The position numbers and the translations under genes were made by a program. DNA of 64,000 bases from Prostheceraeus crozeri (lineage: Eukaryota > Platyhelminthes > Polycladida > Euryleptidae), in the NCBI GenBank assembly GCA_907163375.1, contig CAJQUW010006779.1, positions 1 through 64,000 of the forward strand. The letters run 5' to 3'. The notes under the pieces are model-generated. The model saw only the letters and a program-made list of their open reading frames with translations, was not told the origin of the DNA and searched no databases. This document shows, in pieces, positions 43,131-53,897 of the stretch (the stretch's first letter is position 1; every line of letters starts with the position of its first letter).

Positions 43131-44949
43131 ATCCCCACAAAATTGGTGCTAGTGCTTCAGCAGTCAGTTTATTAGATTTGGTCGCATCTGATCCTCACCA
43201 GAAGATTTCGTCATGAAATCTAAGAAAAACTTAAGATTGTTGAGATCAAGGGGATGCAGCGACATAAACATGATAAGATTTTGAGAAAATTCGGACCTCA
43301 TGTCACCAGACAAATTTCACCACGTTTTGATAATGATCGAAACGTATATGCTAAAGACATGTGACGACATGCATAATTCCAAGACCTTCGACACAACAAA
43401 TTTATTAGTTTTGATATGAGATGCCGATTATGGTAACAGGTGTGAAAGATTCCAGATGCCCTGATTCCAGACTTCCGCACACGGTGCTTTTGCAGGTTGT
43501 TACAAGCATTTTTGTTTTACAATACCTAAGAAGTTTCGACCTTCGATTGTAATTTTATTACTTATTTGACATTTTATTCATTTATTAATTGAATGAAATA
43601 TATTAAACTAATTGAACCAAATATTTAGTATTAATTATCATCATTACTTTTTCAAAATCATTCGTATTTGTTTGATAATTGTTATTCTTTCCGTTATTTA
43701 CATGTTTTTAACTCTCATAGGGTATTCAATTTTCTGTTTTACTTTGTGTTAGCAACGAAATATATTAAATACTATTAAGTATTAATAGATATACAGGGCA
43801 CCACTCGAGCAGACGTGCACAGCTCGTCATAAATCATCTCAGCAATTTCACTTAAAACTAGGTCTACATTGATCTCATTTACTTATTCTACTCCCTTTCA
43901 TATTGAAGCTACATAAGACTACGAATTATGTTACATTGGTTACAACACATTGTGCCTAAATAATTGACATATATCACTGAAATTGGGCAGCAAATTATTA
44001 TTGAAATATGTTTGCAAAAATATTTGTCATCTCGTAATTTGATGCACTTCATGCGACTCTTCCGTTTTTCGAAATTGTTCTCTAGTACTGTTTTGCGAAG
44101 TTAGTAATGAAGGAATATCACTTTATCAATAAGAAATTGCAATTCTATTTGAATTCGAGATTTTCATCAAATTGCTTAGGATTTTAATATTCTTCATTTC
44201 ACTATCAGACCAACAACATCAACCAGCATGTAACTGTCAATAATTTTGCCAGAAGATGGACAAAGCTTATTATTATTACTACATTATTCGAAACGTCACG
44301 ATTTCAAATAATCATAATTTCTTGTTGATAAAATTGTGTTCCATTATTTTTCAAAAACGTCGCAAAATAGTATAGAAGAGCAATCTTGAAAAACGAAAAA
44401 ATCGCATGAAAAATGTCTCAAATTGCAAAACGACGAAATCTTTTTATAAATATGTTTCAATAATTGACATATTTAATAAAATTCATCTATTCTAGATATA
44501 ATTGCTGGTATTTCTTTTTTTCATTTTAGCGTATTGCGCATTTGCGTCAAGGCCAAATACAATACTTGACTTGTTTATTTTGCAACAAGTAGTGAAGACC
44601 TGGATGACATATGCATTTTTTAAAATTTTACAAGAGGCAATAAAAAAAGATTGAGAAATCCATCCATAGAATTGCATTATTGTATAGCAGGATTGAATTA
44701 TGACTTATACTCGATAACGTGCACAAAACTGATTCTCCTGCAGCATCGCAAGATGGGACATCTTAGTTGCAACAATTTCTTATGAAAAACGATTTGTCAA
44801 AAAATTTTCACATTACTTGTCGCGAAATACACTTGCTAGATAGAAGGTATTGCATCTAAAATCACATGATAAGCATCATTGCGACAGCGACGATGTGCCG
44901 AACATGGTACCAATAATTGAAAGGGATCAGAAATGAATGATGGTGGAAA
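43131..44949. other. AT-rich sequence, mostly unassigned
   Basis: Possible 3' remainder of the Penelope-like relic to about 44300. No intact frame. Confidence 0.35.
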
Positions 44950-45008
44950 CTTACTCTGAAAGTGGGGCTGTATTTCACTAACAGGAATGCTTTAAAATTG
45001 TCTATAAA

Positions 45009-45059
45009 TGCTCTGACCAAAAGTGTGTTCATGAGTCATGAGCACACTTTTGATCAGAG
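45009..45059. repeat. 51-bp near-perfect hairpin
   Basis: GCTCTGACCAAAAGTGTGTT on the left pairs with AGCACACTTTTGATCAGAGC on the right, with two mismatches, around a TCATGA-centred turn. Confidence 0.85.
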
Positions 45060-45375
45060 CATATATAGGCATTCTGATGGAAGACCTATCGTACTAGAAT
45101 CATCAGTGGCAAGCATGTTAGCAGAAATTTTCATACGGTGGATAAGCAGCTGATGCAAAGATTGTCAGAAAGGAACACTAAATGCAAAATGATAAAGCGC
45201 CATGTAGAAGATGACGTCACTGTAGTAATGAAAGCATTCCTTTGGAAATGAGATGCACAAATGGATACATTGTAATCAAAGAAGAATGGATAGAGGAAGA
45301 CAGGCAAACAAATGATGATCAAATGACAATGAAAATACTGAGACAGATGCGGAATGACATTCACCCATCGGCGTA
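45050..45375 (+). pseudogene. second Penelope-like RT relic
   Basis: Plus strand: YRHSDGRPIVLESSVASMLAE (where intact proteins have a DG.PMGSPLSPxLAEIF motif B) followed after stops by EEWIEEDRQTNDDQMTM and LRQMRNDIHPS, the conserved segment that follows the YxDD motif in one Penelope-like lineage. The YxDD itself is lost. A different lineage from the relic at 42700. Confidence 0.5.
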
Positions 45376-46570
45376 GTTCGAAATTTATTGCTCATCAAGA
45401 CATAAACAGAGCATCAGCGAAAAATTAAGAAGCAACATTTCTAGAGGTCATCTTGGGAAATACCATTAAAATGCGCATCAGGCGACAACACATACTTTTA
45501 GAGAACGTACTAATGTCGCTTAAAAAATAGAGCGAGCCGTTTGGGGACAACAAAATAGAGTGAGGTCATCAACGATAAATGTAAGACGCGACAATGAAAA
45601 GCAGGGATATGGACTCGGAGGCATGACGCTGCCGAGTCCGACTAAGTCCATCTCAATTTTTGCCATGATGAACATTTTTGAAGCTGGTTCTTCAACATGA
45701 GAGTTTACAATGTGACATAGCATAGATTATCTGTAAATTATCACTGATGTGAAAACAGCTTATTTGCTAATTAATGGAAATCCATGGAAGCAAAATTCAT
45801 ACCATTTAGGTCATTGATAACCAATCGGAGTGCAAGAAAAGCTCCACGATTGCTGTTAATCGCAGAGGCGCTAGGAGCCTTTAAAGGATTGCAGAACTAT
45901 ATATATAGATTGTGCAACAGAATATGCACCTTAAGGATGCCGAGTACGTGTAATTCTATGATGAAAGCAGTGTCAAATAGATTCCGTTGAAGAATTGAAA
46001 CTGGTGAAGGATCATGTGAATCAGGTGAAGGAAACAGAATCATTTCCGATATTTCAACAAATTCTTCACGTTTGGAAGCCTCATGTTCAGAAATTGAGTA
46101 TACTAAAAAATGGGACCACTAACAATTCTGTTTTAAATCGATAGATGTATGTCGGTCCCTGAATTATTGGCTGGAGGCTAGACTCGGACTCGGTCCAAAA
46201 GCTCAACCGAGACTGCAGTCATTGTAAGAGGGCAATTCCACGCAACTGTCAACATTTAGGTCAAAACAATAATTTGTCGAAGATTGATTACAAACACACT
46301 TTTTCGCATTAAAATTTCCCCAAAAGTCCGAATCTGATGTCGAATATTACACGTGCTTAAAGTCGATTTATAGCTGAATTTTTAAAATTTTCTTCAAAAT
46401 TCCATTTTTTAAAAATTCACATTGTTTTTTAAGTGAATTTCATTTTGAAATTTTTACCCAAAATAGTTAATTATTTTTCATTTCAACAGTATTACTTTTA
46501 AATAAGATTAAAAATCATAGAAAAATGTGTATCATCAATTTTTGCTGAAAAATTCTACATGGCGTAACAC
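45376..46570. other. AT-rich sequence, nothing recognised
   Basis: No coding or terminal-repeat signal supported; possibly the rest of the Penelope-like relic. Confidence 0.3.
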
Positions 46571-46576
46571 GTAAAA

Positions 46577-46776
46577 AATGTAACGTTATTACGCTTCAGA
46601 GCGAATTTTTTATCTGTAGGATTATCCAATGAGCCGAATGTGCCATAATCTCATATCCTAGGCTAGCGTCAGTCACTTATGATGGAACAACAGTAAAATC
46701 GATTTTCACTCGCGTCATAAATGCTGTGTAGAATGTAGCGTTATTACGTTTCTAGCGTAATAACGTTACACAAATT
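46577..46776. repeat. cluster of GTAACGTTATTACG palindromic words
   Basis: GTAACGTTATTACG at about 46584; GTTATTACGTTTCTAGCG with its complement CGTAATAACGTTAC at 46739-46769 forms a hairpin. The same word recurs at 63388, 63575 (altered) and 63754. Probably subterminal repeats of an unidentified element. Confidence 0.55.
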
Positions 46777-47090
46777 ACAGGGGTCTCACCCTAAAAACCA
46801 TAAATTCAAGGAAGGAAATGAAAAAATTCAAGGAAATATAAATCAATATATTTTTATACAAAATCTGAATAAATCTGTAAAGCGAGATTAACAATGAAGT
46901 ATCTTTGATAGAATACTGATTCAAATAAAATAGACTACGAAGTCTTTCGTCTCTTCAATAACTGCACAAACAACAACGAAATGTCTTTGGTAGAACGATA
47001 AAACAACAAAACATCTTTGATAGAATGCTGGTTGTTCAAGAACAAGAGATTGGGACAATCAGCAACAATAATATCAAATAAGAAGTTTTA

Positions 47091-47834
47091 GTCCGGGAGC
47101 TAGCGTGAAGTTGTGCAGGGAACGAGGTAGTACATAAAACTTTCACATAGCATAGTACACCTATAACATACTGCAAAACTTCGCGTCTGCCGGATCAGAT
47201 CATTTGCTTTTCAGAAATAGAGAGGATAACAAAATCCTATGTATTTCCAGTGGTAAAATTGTGACATTTAAGGTGTTGACTCCATTTTTTCGAATTTTTG
47301 CTCATAAAAGTTACACAAATTGGTATTTTGTTGAACTGGTTATTATAGAAATCATCTACAGATCATGATCTTTCATATGAGTTATCATTCAGTGACAGAG
47401 GATGAAGTAAAGTGTACAAACAGACACTTTTCGTTGGTGTAACTGCAAATTTTAACATAGAAATTTCAGGAAAATTGTTGATATACTTTAACGAAACGTG
47501 CCTGTTTGTACACTTTACTTCATCCTCTGTCACTGAATGATAACTCATTTGAAAGATCATGATCTGTAGATGATTTCTATAATAACCAGTTCAACAAAAT
47601 ACCAATTTGTGTAACTTTTATGAGCAAAAATTCGAAAAAATGGAGTCAACACCCTAAATGTCACAATTTTACCACTGGAAATACATAGGATTGTGTTATC
47701 CTCTCTATTTCTGAAAAGCAAATGATCTGATCCGGCAGACGCGAAGTTTTGCAGTAGGTTAGAGGTGTACTATGCTATGTGAAAGTTTTATGTACTACCT
47801 CGTTCTCTGCACAACTTCACGCTAGCTCCCGGAC
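47091..47834. mobile_element. 744-bp fold-back element with 344-bp arms
   Basis: Arms 47091-47434 and 47491-47834 are reverse complements with only scattered mismatches by eye (well above 95 percent). The tips are GTCCGGGAGCTAGCGTGAAG. TA lies at both outer edges (47089-47090, 47835-47836), a Tc1/mariner-type duplication. The loop is about 56 bp with no ORF. Such high arm identity means either recent origin or arm homogenisation. Confidence 0.88.
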
Positions 47835-47853
47835 TATCTAACAATAACAAGCA

Positions 47854-48660
47854 CTATGATGATTCGCTTCTTTTGGGTTTCTTTTCGCAGTGAGCATTCA
47901 AGTTTTGCACCAGTTTTTCCAATGACTGTTCCGCACTTCTTTTCGATGCTTGTGCAACTAGGGCCGCGTGGATCAGATTATTTTTCTGTTCGTTTTTGGT
48001 GCTGAGCAAACTCTCTTTCATGGCGTGTTCGGAAGCATCATTTTGATATTTTATCACTGTCTTTTCCTTTCTGATGGAGGCTTCTAGATTTTCCTTTTCA
48101 TTCTGCCAACTGACTAGCTGACCTTGATATCTGTAATTTTTCATTTTCCTTTTGTTTGGCTTCAGCAAGCTTTTTCGTCTTTTCTTTCTTTTCTTCTTCA
48201 ATCTTGGGGGCTTCAAAGTAAACAGAGCGAGCCTTTCGACAGCGCGCCAGCAAGTCGTGAGTGATAACGACGAATTCTGCCCCACCACTTCTTGTTATTT
48301 CTTCTTTGATGATCTTCATGGCCGCAACCGTAGAGTACTTCAAACTCTGTCTATCATTTAAAATAGCTTTAGTGGTTGAGAAACCACGTTCGATAAACGC
48401 ATTGCTATGAGCTAGCGAGCATGCCATTTTTATCAGTTTTTTAAGAGCAGTCGCATCGTCGCCCTTTTCTTTCAAAATTGAAAATATAGCAGTCCAATAT
48501 GCATCTACTCGCACTTGCACAGAGGTGTTCGGAATTAGGTCATCAGTTAGACAGCGATATTGCCTCAAGGATGTGCATGCTGTAATGATTTCATAATCGT
48601 CGAACCTCTTCGTTATTTTCATGACAGTTTGAGCCATTTCAATCAACCGAGCGCTGGATT
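47854..48660 (-). pseudogene. hAT 3 transposase C-terminus plus coiled-coil tail
   Basis: Minus strand, 48098-48660: VDAYWTAIF, then LIKMACSLAHSNAFIERGFS, the hAT dimerisation domain with its ERxFS Glu, then STVAAMKIIKEE and ITHDLLARCRKARSVYFEAP, and a Lys/Glu-rich coiled coil. The tail changes frame near 48110 and continues to 47854 (WQNEKENLEASIRKEK ... KKPKRSESS). It corresponds to the tail of hAT 1. Upstream, 48700-48850 adds a degraded FPFMEELRDDIKKIRHKQ stretch with GTAAGT behind it. The catalytic Asp residues are missing. Confidence 0.78.
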
Positions 48661-49368
48661 TTGCTTTTGGTGAGATGAATGATAAGGACGCTAGCAGTTA
48701 ATTTTTCAGTGGAAGGTGTAATTGCAGATATGAAACACCACTTACGATGGCATCTCTCAGCTCACGTTTAGTATCTTTGCGATTTTGTTTATGTCTAATC
48801 TTCTTTATGTCATCACGAAGTTCTTCCATAAATGGAAAATGACTGGGCCTTACAGTTATCGTTCTATTATCACAATACCAAAGATGATGTCCCTCTCAGT
48901 TGCAGTTACATGTAGATACCAAACTTTCAAACGAGGGTGAATCGAATGCAGACCATTGGCATAGTTGCTGTGAGTAACAAGTCAAATGTATTAACTTTCG
49001 AGGACCAAGGTTTTCGATATTGTTATATGCGATGCGAAGAACGATAGGCATGCTTTTTATACAACTCATGGTATAAGAGGAGAATATTTAAGGAGGCATG
49101 GTGGACAAAGAAGCTCGGTTCCTCAAACAGAGTGAAGTGTGTGGTGGATGACACATGGACACGATTAGTCTCTAAGTGATTTTGCTTCTGTATCATTTTT
49201 AGACATTCTTTCATAATACTATTATTTTAGTCAGTAGAAGTCACTATTTGCTTCTTATATTTTATGAAGGTCATTTTAATGTCTAGTGCACGTGAACTGA
49301 AGGTCACGTCTTACCTCTCTCATTTATGTAGGTACTGTGAATTGTTATCAAGGCGGCATTTGATGTGC

Positions 49369-49415
49369 CAGTTTGCGTGAACAGGACCGAAGCACCGGTC
49401 GAAACTTGTCGCTGA
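49369..49415 (+). repeat. hammerhead-like remnant, doubtful
   Basis: GACCG/CGGTC stem followed by GAAACTTGTC resembles stem II and GAAA of a hammerhead, but the CTGATGA core is replaced by GTGAACA. Confidence 0.2.
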
Positions 49416-49601
49416 ATTAAAGAATTAAGTGGTTATCCCTCCGTTGCTTGAAGAATTTTTATACAACTTAGGCGAAAATATTATTGCCCAGTAACATACA
49501 TGTACCTTGAAGTCTCAATGGAGTTGCATTCGTATGTCACTCGTATCATCATATCTGATGAAGCAAGTGTACATATCCATCATGTGTTATTGTCTTGTGC
49601 A

Positions 49602-49766
49602 TGTTTCCGTATGAATTTGTTCTTCTATGTGCTAGCTCTGATCTATGTCGTGAGTATGCTGTAGTTTGTAATTTGTGTGTTTCTGTTGTTTGCAGGTAGT
49701 GCCTGCAGGGGGCTGAATTGATACTGTCAATAGAGTTGTCTACAAAGTAATAAGCGTTCTTTAACA
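49602..49766 (+). repeat. Copia 5' LTR, 165 bp
   Basis: Starts TGTTTCCGTATG and ends TTCTTTAACA. Identical to 53733-53897 except one base (A/T at the 13th position), so the pair implies a fairly recent insertion. No 5-bp duplication: GTGCA outside the left LTR, TCATG outside the right. Confidence 0.92.
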
Positions 49767-49767
49767 G

Positions 49768-49781
49768 TGGTAGCAGAAGCG
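49768..49781 (+). promoter_or_regulatory. tRNA primer binding site
   Basis: TGGTAGCAGAAGCG begins two bases after the 5' LTR and resembles the TGGTATCAGAGC primer site of Copia elements (initiator-Met tRNA). Confidence 0.75.
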
Positions 49782-49783
49782 TG

Positions 49784-51031
49784 ATGTCTCTCAAACTATC
49801 GCCCCCTGCCTTCAAGAGTGGTGAAAAGTCATTCGAAAGTTGGCGTACGGAAGTGGAATTATGGAGCACAATTACTGATTTAGCGGAAGAGAAGCGTGGT
49901 GTTGCTGTGGCTCTTTTCATTCCCGAGAATGAACCAATTCGACAGCAAGTGATGGAAGAAATGGACAAAGATGATTTGAGTAAAGCTACTGGCCTATCAG
50001 CCTTGTTGGACTTCATGGAGCTAAAACTGGGAAAAGATGATATTCAAGATTGCCTCGATAAGTATGAAGACTTCAAACAGTGCAAGCGTGTTGGCGGGCA
50101 GAAAGTAAGCGACTACATAGTGGACTTTGAACAAAAATACAACCGAATTCTGAAGAAGAAAATAGTACTACCACAAGAAATGTTGTGCTTCGAACTTCTG
50201 AGCAATGCTCATCTTGAAAAGTCTGAAAAGTTACTCGTACTCTCGGGAGTTGATTTTGACAAAAAGTCGACTTTGTTTGAGCAAGCCAAGCGATCTTTGA
50301 GGAAATTCAAAGGAGATTTTGGCGCAGCAGGCGCCTCCACATCTGAACCATTTAGATTGGAGCCAACGTACGAAGCATCTAGCTCAGAACCAAACAAAGA
50401 CCAGTGCAATTTTACTGCGCAACAGTTCAGAGGTGGACGTGGCTATCGCCCTTGTCGTAGTCGTGGTTGGCAAGGAAGACGGGGTGGAAATCGAAGTTAT
50501 AATTCAAATCCCTCAGCGAATTCACAATCCTCAAGTTCGAATCGTCAGATTAATCCCATTAACAGCGAAGGAGCTCGGCTGCTATGCAAATGTTGTGGAT
50601 CTTTCCGTCATCTGATCGCCAATTGCCCTCATTCTGATGAAAATTCCGCAACAGTCAATGTTGTCAAGGAAGAATCAGCGGAGCAGGTCGCCTTGTATAC
50701 AGGTTATGACGCTGCAGCGAGAAATCGGCTTGGAGAAGAAGCTGTTAACTGTGCAGTTTTGGACACAGCGTGTACATCAACAGTTTGTGGGAAAAGGTGG
50801 TTCGAAATTTACCTTGACTCAATGCCACAGGACGAAAGGAGATCTTTGACTTTCGGTGAAGGGGAAAGAACTTTCAAGTTTGGTGGAGGTGAACGGCGGA
50901 AATCCATATGTTTATGCATATTGCCATGCACGATAGCCGGGAAAAGCGTGACCATCAGTACTGACGTGGTGGTCAAGTCTTCCTCTTTTGTTGAGTTTGA
51001 AGGCTCTGAAAGCAGCCAAGGTAAAGGTTGA
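49784..51031 (+). CDS. Copia gag and protease start
   Basis: From ATG 49784, 415 codons. Residues 1-180 are a Copia-type gag (SWRTEVELWS, LSKATGLSALLDFME, CLDKYEDFKQCKR). An Arg/Gly/Asn/Ser-rich stretch follows, then one zinc knuckle CKCCGSFRHLIANC (C-x2-C-x4-H-x4-C) at about residue 268, then the aspartic protease site AVLDTACTSTVCG at about 325. The ORF ends early by frameshift at about 51010; the protease continues in the frame starting 50988. Gag forms the particle; protease cleaves the polyprotein. Confidence 0.88.
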   Translation: MSLKLSPPAFKSGEKSFESWRTEVELWSTITDLAEEKRGVAVALFIPENEPIRQQVMEEMDKDDLSKATGLSALLDFMELKLGKDDIQDCLDKYEDFKQCKRVGGQKVSDYIVDFEQKYNRILKKKIVLPQEMLCFELLSNAHLEKSEKLLVLSGVDFDKKSTLFEQAKRSLRKFKGDFGAAGASTSEPFRLEPTYEASSSEPNKDQCNFTAQQFRGGRGYRPCRSRGWQGRRGGNRSYNSNPSANSQSSSSNRQINPINSEGARLLCKCCGSFRHLIANCPHSDENSATVNVVKEESAEQVALYTGYDAAARNRLGEEAVNCAVLDTACTSTVCGKRWFEIYLDSMPQDERRSLTFGEGERTFKFGGGERRKSICLCILPCTIAGKSVTISTDVVVKSSSFVEFEGSESSQGKG

Positions 51032-51404
51032 TATGGAAAATGACAGTGCTAAGATACTTGGATCAACTGTGTCATTAAATTTTACATGCTGTGGTCACTA
51101 TTGCATTCCTCTTTTGCAGTGTGATCAGGTAGAATTACCTTGCTACACTCGCATACAAGAAATAGAGGACTCCAAGCGCATGGAAGCCTTAGCTAAACTC
51201 CATCGACAATTTGGACACCCAACCCAAGGACGTCTCCGATCTCTCCTTGAAGATGCGGGTGCTTGCACAGAAGCTGTCATCAAGAACTTGGATGACATTT
51301 ACAAGAAGTGCGAAACATGCAAACTGTATGCGAAAACTCCAGCACGGCCGATTGTTCTCTACCTAAGGCAAGCCGCTTTAATGAAATCGTCGCGATGGAT
51401 TTGA
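50988..51404 (+). pseudogene. Copia protease end and integrase zinc region
   Basis: Second frame of the polyprotein. It holds the end of the protease fold and the integrase HHCC zinc module (LAKLHRQFGHPTQGRL and KKCETCKLYAK). It shifts out of frame at about 51400, where the catalytic core begins in the third frame. Confidence 0.82.
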
Positions 51405-52843
51405 AGATATGGAAAAACAAGAGCTATATACTTCACATGATCGACATGTCCACACGTCTTAGTGTAGCAATCTTTGTTCCCTCAAAACAACCAAGAGATA
51501 TTGTCAACGCAATCATTCTTCATTGGATTGGCGGCGGTTGGGGAGTGATGGAGGGAATGCTCGTCGACAATGGAGGAGAATTCAATAATCATGAGATTCG
51601 GGAAATGGCTGGTCTACTGAATGTGCGCATTCATACCACAGGAGCTGAAAGCCCGTGGAGCAACGGGCTATGTGAGAGGAACCATGCGGTGACTGATAGA
51701 ATGCTGGAAATCCTGATGGATGAAAACCCTTCCTCCAGCCCTGAAGTACTCCTCGCCTGGGCAAATGTTGCGAAAAATTCTTTGAAAATGGTCAACGGAT
51801 ATAGCAGCTACCAGCTAGTGCTTGGAAAGAACCCCAACCTCCCGAATATTTACACAGATAAATTGCCTGCGCTGCAAGGAACGACGACTTCCGAGATTTT
51901 GCGCGATCATCTGAATGCTCTTCATTCCGCTCGCACGGCGTACACCCAATGCGAATCTGACGAACGCATTCGAAGAGCCCTCCGGCATCGCATCCAGACC
52001 ATGGAAGAACGTTTCCATCACGGGGATATCGTGTATTACAAGAGAGAAAATCGCAACAAGTGGCAAGGGCCTGCCAAAGTGATATTTCAAGATGGAACTG
52101 TGGTTTTCGTTCGTCATGGTAGCGTATACGTTCGTGTTTCTTCCAATCGTGTATCTCGTGGGTCATTAGACAGAGAAGGAGCTGATGCTTCACCTCAGAC
52201 AAGTGTTCAAGCACCAGAAGCTGTTGTTTCCTCTGATGATGGTCGCGTGAGAGAACTTCTCGAAACGGGTGCTGTCCCAGATCCTGCTGACTGTACTGCT
52301 ATCAAAGAAACATTGGCACGGAAGGAATCTGCCTCTCTGGAAGACACTTCAGTCGCAAATGGAATCAATGCTCCGCAAGATTCTGATGATGGACATGTAG
52401 ATGCTCCTCGTCATGATGCTAAAGCAATCTTGAAGAAAAACTATGTCATAGAATATAAAGCAGATGAAGAGGATGAGTGGCAGAATGGAGAAATAACTGG
52501 ACGAGCTGGCAAAGCCTCCACGACCACGAAGCATTGGTACAACATTTGCACGACAGACGGTCAAAGGAAGAGCGTCAATCTCTCAGCAGTCTATGATTGG
52601 AGGCGGCTTGAAAGATGTGAAGAGAATGTCAACGTTGTCACGATACCCAACCAACAGAATGGCGAGGCAGCGTGTGTAGCAGCAAAACTCGAGGAGTTGA
52701 GCCGAATGCAGGAGTTTGAAGTTTACGAAGAGATGACTTTTGACAATCAGCCATGCATCAGTACGACTTGGGTTCTTGTCGAAAAACCAGGTGTAAAAGC
52801 TCGTGGCTACCGACGTAGCTCGTGGCTTCGAGGAAGAAATTGA
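51308..52843 (+). pseudogene. Copia integrase core to start of RT
   Basis: A 511-codon frame. The integrase D,D-35-E triad is visible: VAMDLKIW, LVDNGGEFNNHE and WSNGLCERNH. It is followed by the Copia GKNPNLPN and the KWQGPAKVIFQD strand repeat that ends the integrase. An acidic spacer leads to WVLVEKPGVKAR, the first RT block. The frame is lost at 52843; RT continues at 52822. Confidence 0.88.
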
Positions 52844-53653
52844 CGTGGCAAAGGACTCTCCCACTGCCGCGAAGAGCTCTTTACGGATTCTCATCTCTGG
52901 CTGCCAGTAATGGATGGCGAATTAAGGCCACAGACATTCGTTCAGCTTTTCTGCAAGGAGACAATATCTCCAATGATGTCTACGTAATGCCACCATTAGA
53001 AGCCGGCGTGGAAAAAGGCACTGTTTGAAAACTTCGGAAGACATTGTATGGGTTAGTGGATGCAGCAAGGAAATTCTACAATGCAGTTTCGGAATTCCTC
53101 ATGACTTGCGGCATGTCGAAGTCAACGGTGGATCCCCTCTTTATTCTACATGAAGCTAGACGGGAGGTTGGTAGCAGTCCTTATCACACACATCGACGAT
53201 TTCCACTACACTGGTGATGAAGTCTTTGAGCAAACTGTGATGACTCAACTGAGACAACGTTTCGTAACAGGAAAAGTAGAATGTAATGACATGACATACG
53301 TCGGATTTCGAATACAAAGGAACAAAAATTCCATTGAATGCTCTCAAGATCACTTCATTAAAAAAGTTCAGTGTGTAACGCTAGAAGCTGATCGAGTCAG
53401 GCAGCAACAGGAAAAGCTCACCAGTGAAGAAAGAACACTTTTTCGCAGTATGGTTGGCCAATGTAATTGGGCTGCGCAAGGATCTCGTCCCGACCTGTCT
53501 TTTGAAGTAGTCGATCTTTCATCCCGCTTTCAGCTTGCCACTGTTTCTGACTTGATAAAAGGGCAAAAACTTGAAATTGAAGTCTTCTCGGTCCTATGTC
53601 ACGATACCAGAACTCAAGGATGTATCAACTTGGAAGATTATGGTGTTTTCTGA
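52822..53653 (+). pseudogene. Copia RT, broken, with partial RNase H
   Basis: Pieces in different frames. 52822-53028 has WRIKATDIRSAFLQGD (motif A Asp) up to EAGVEKGTV and a TGA. 53030-53150 has LRKTLYGLVDAARKFYN. 53150-53653 has HIDDFHYTGD (motif C), MTYVGFRIQR and NWAAQGSRPDLSFEV. An RNase H start, VFSDASLGNLSDGVSSAAG, ends at the 3' LTR after about 40 residues. The element cannot be autonomous. Confidence 0.85.
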
Positions 53654-53732
53654 TGCTTCATTGGGGAATTTATCCGATGGGGTATCCAGTGCCGCAGGAT
53701 ACATCATTTTCGTTATGGATAACGATGGGAAG

Positions 53733-53897
53733 TGTTTCCGTATGTATTTGTTCTTCTATGTGCTAGCTCTGATCTATGTCGTGAGTATGCTGTAGTTTGT
53801 AATTTGTGTGTTTCTGTTGTTTGCAGGTAGTGCCTGCAGGGGGCTGAATTGATACTGTCAATAGAGTTGTCTACAAAGTAATAAGCGTTCTTTAACA
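53733..53897 (+). repeat. Copia 3' LTR, 165 bp
   Basis: See the 5' LTR. It is preceded by GATGGGAAG, a poor polypurine tract, directly after the truncated RNase H. Confidence 0.92.

Larger units (their letters stand above)
49602..53897 (+). mobile_element. Copia LTR retrotransposon inside hAT 3
   Basis: 165-bp LTRs flank gag, protease, integrase and RT in Copia order on the plus strand. Coding is broken by shifts near 51030, 51400, 52840 and 53030-53150, and the RNase H region is cut short where the 3' LTR begins. Lack of a target duplication together with truncated RNase H suggests rearrangement after or during insertion. Confidence 0.92.
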
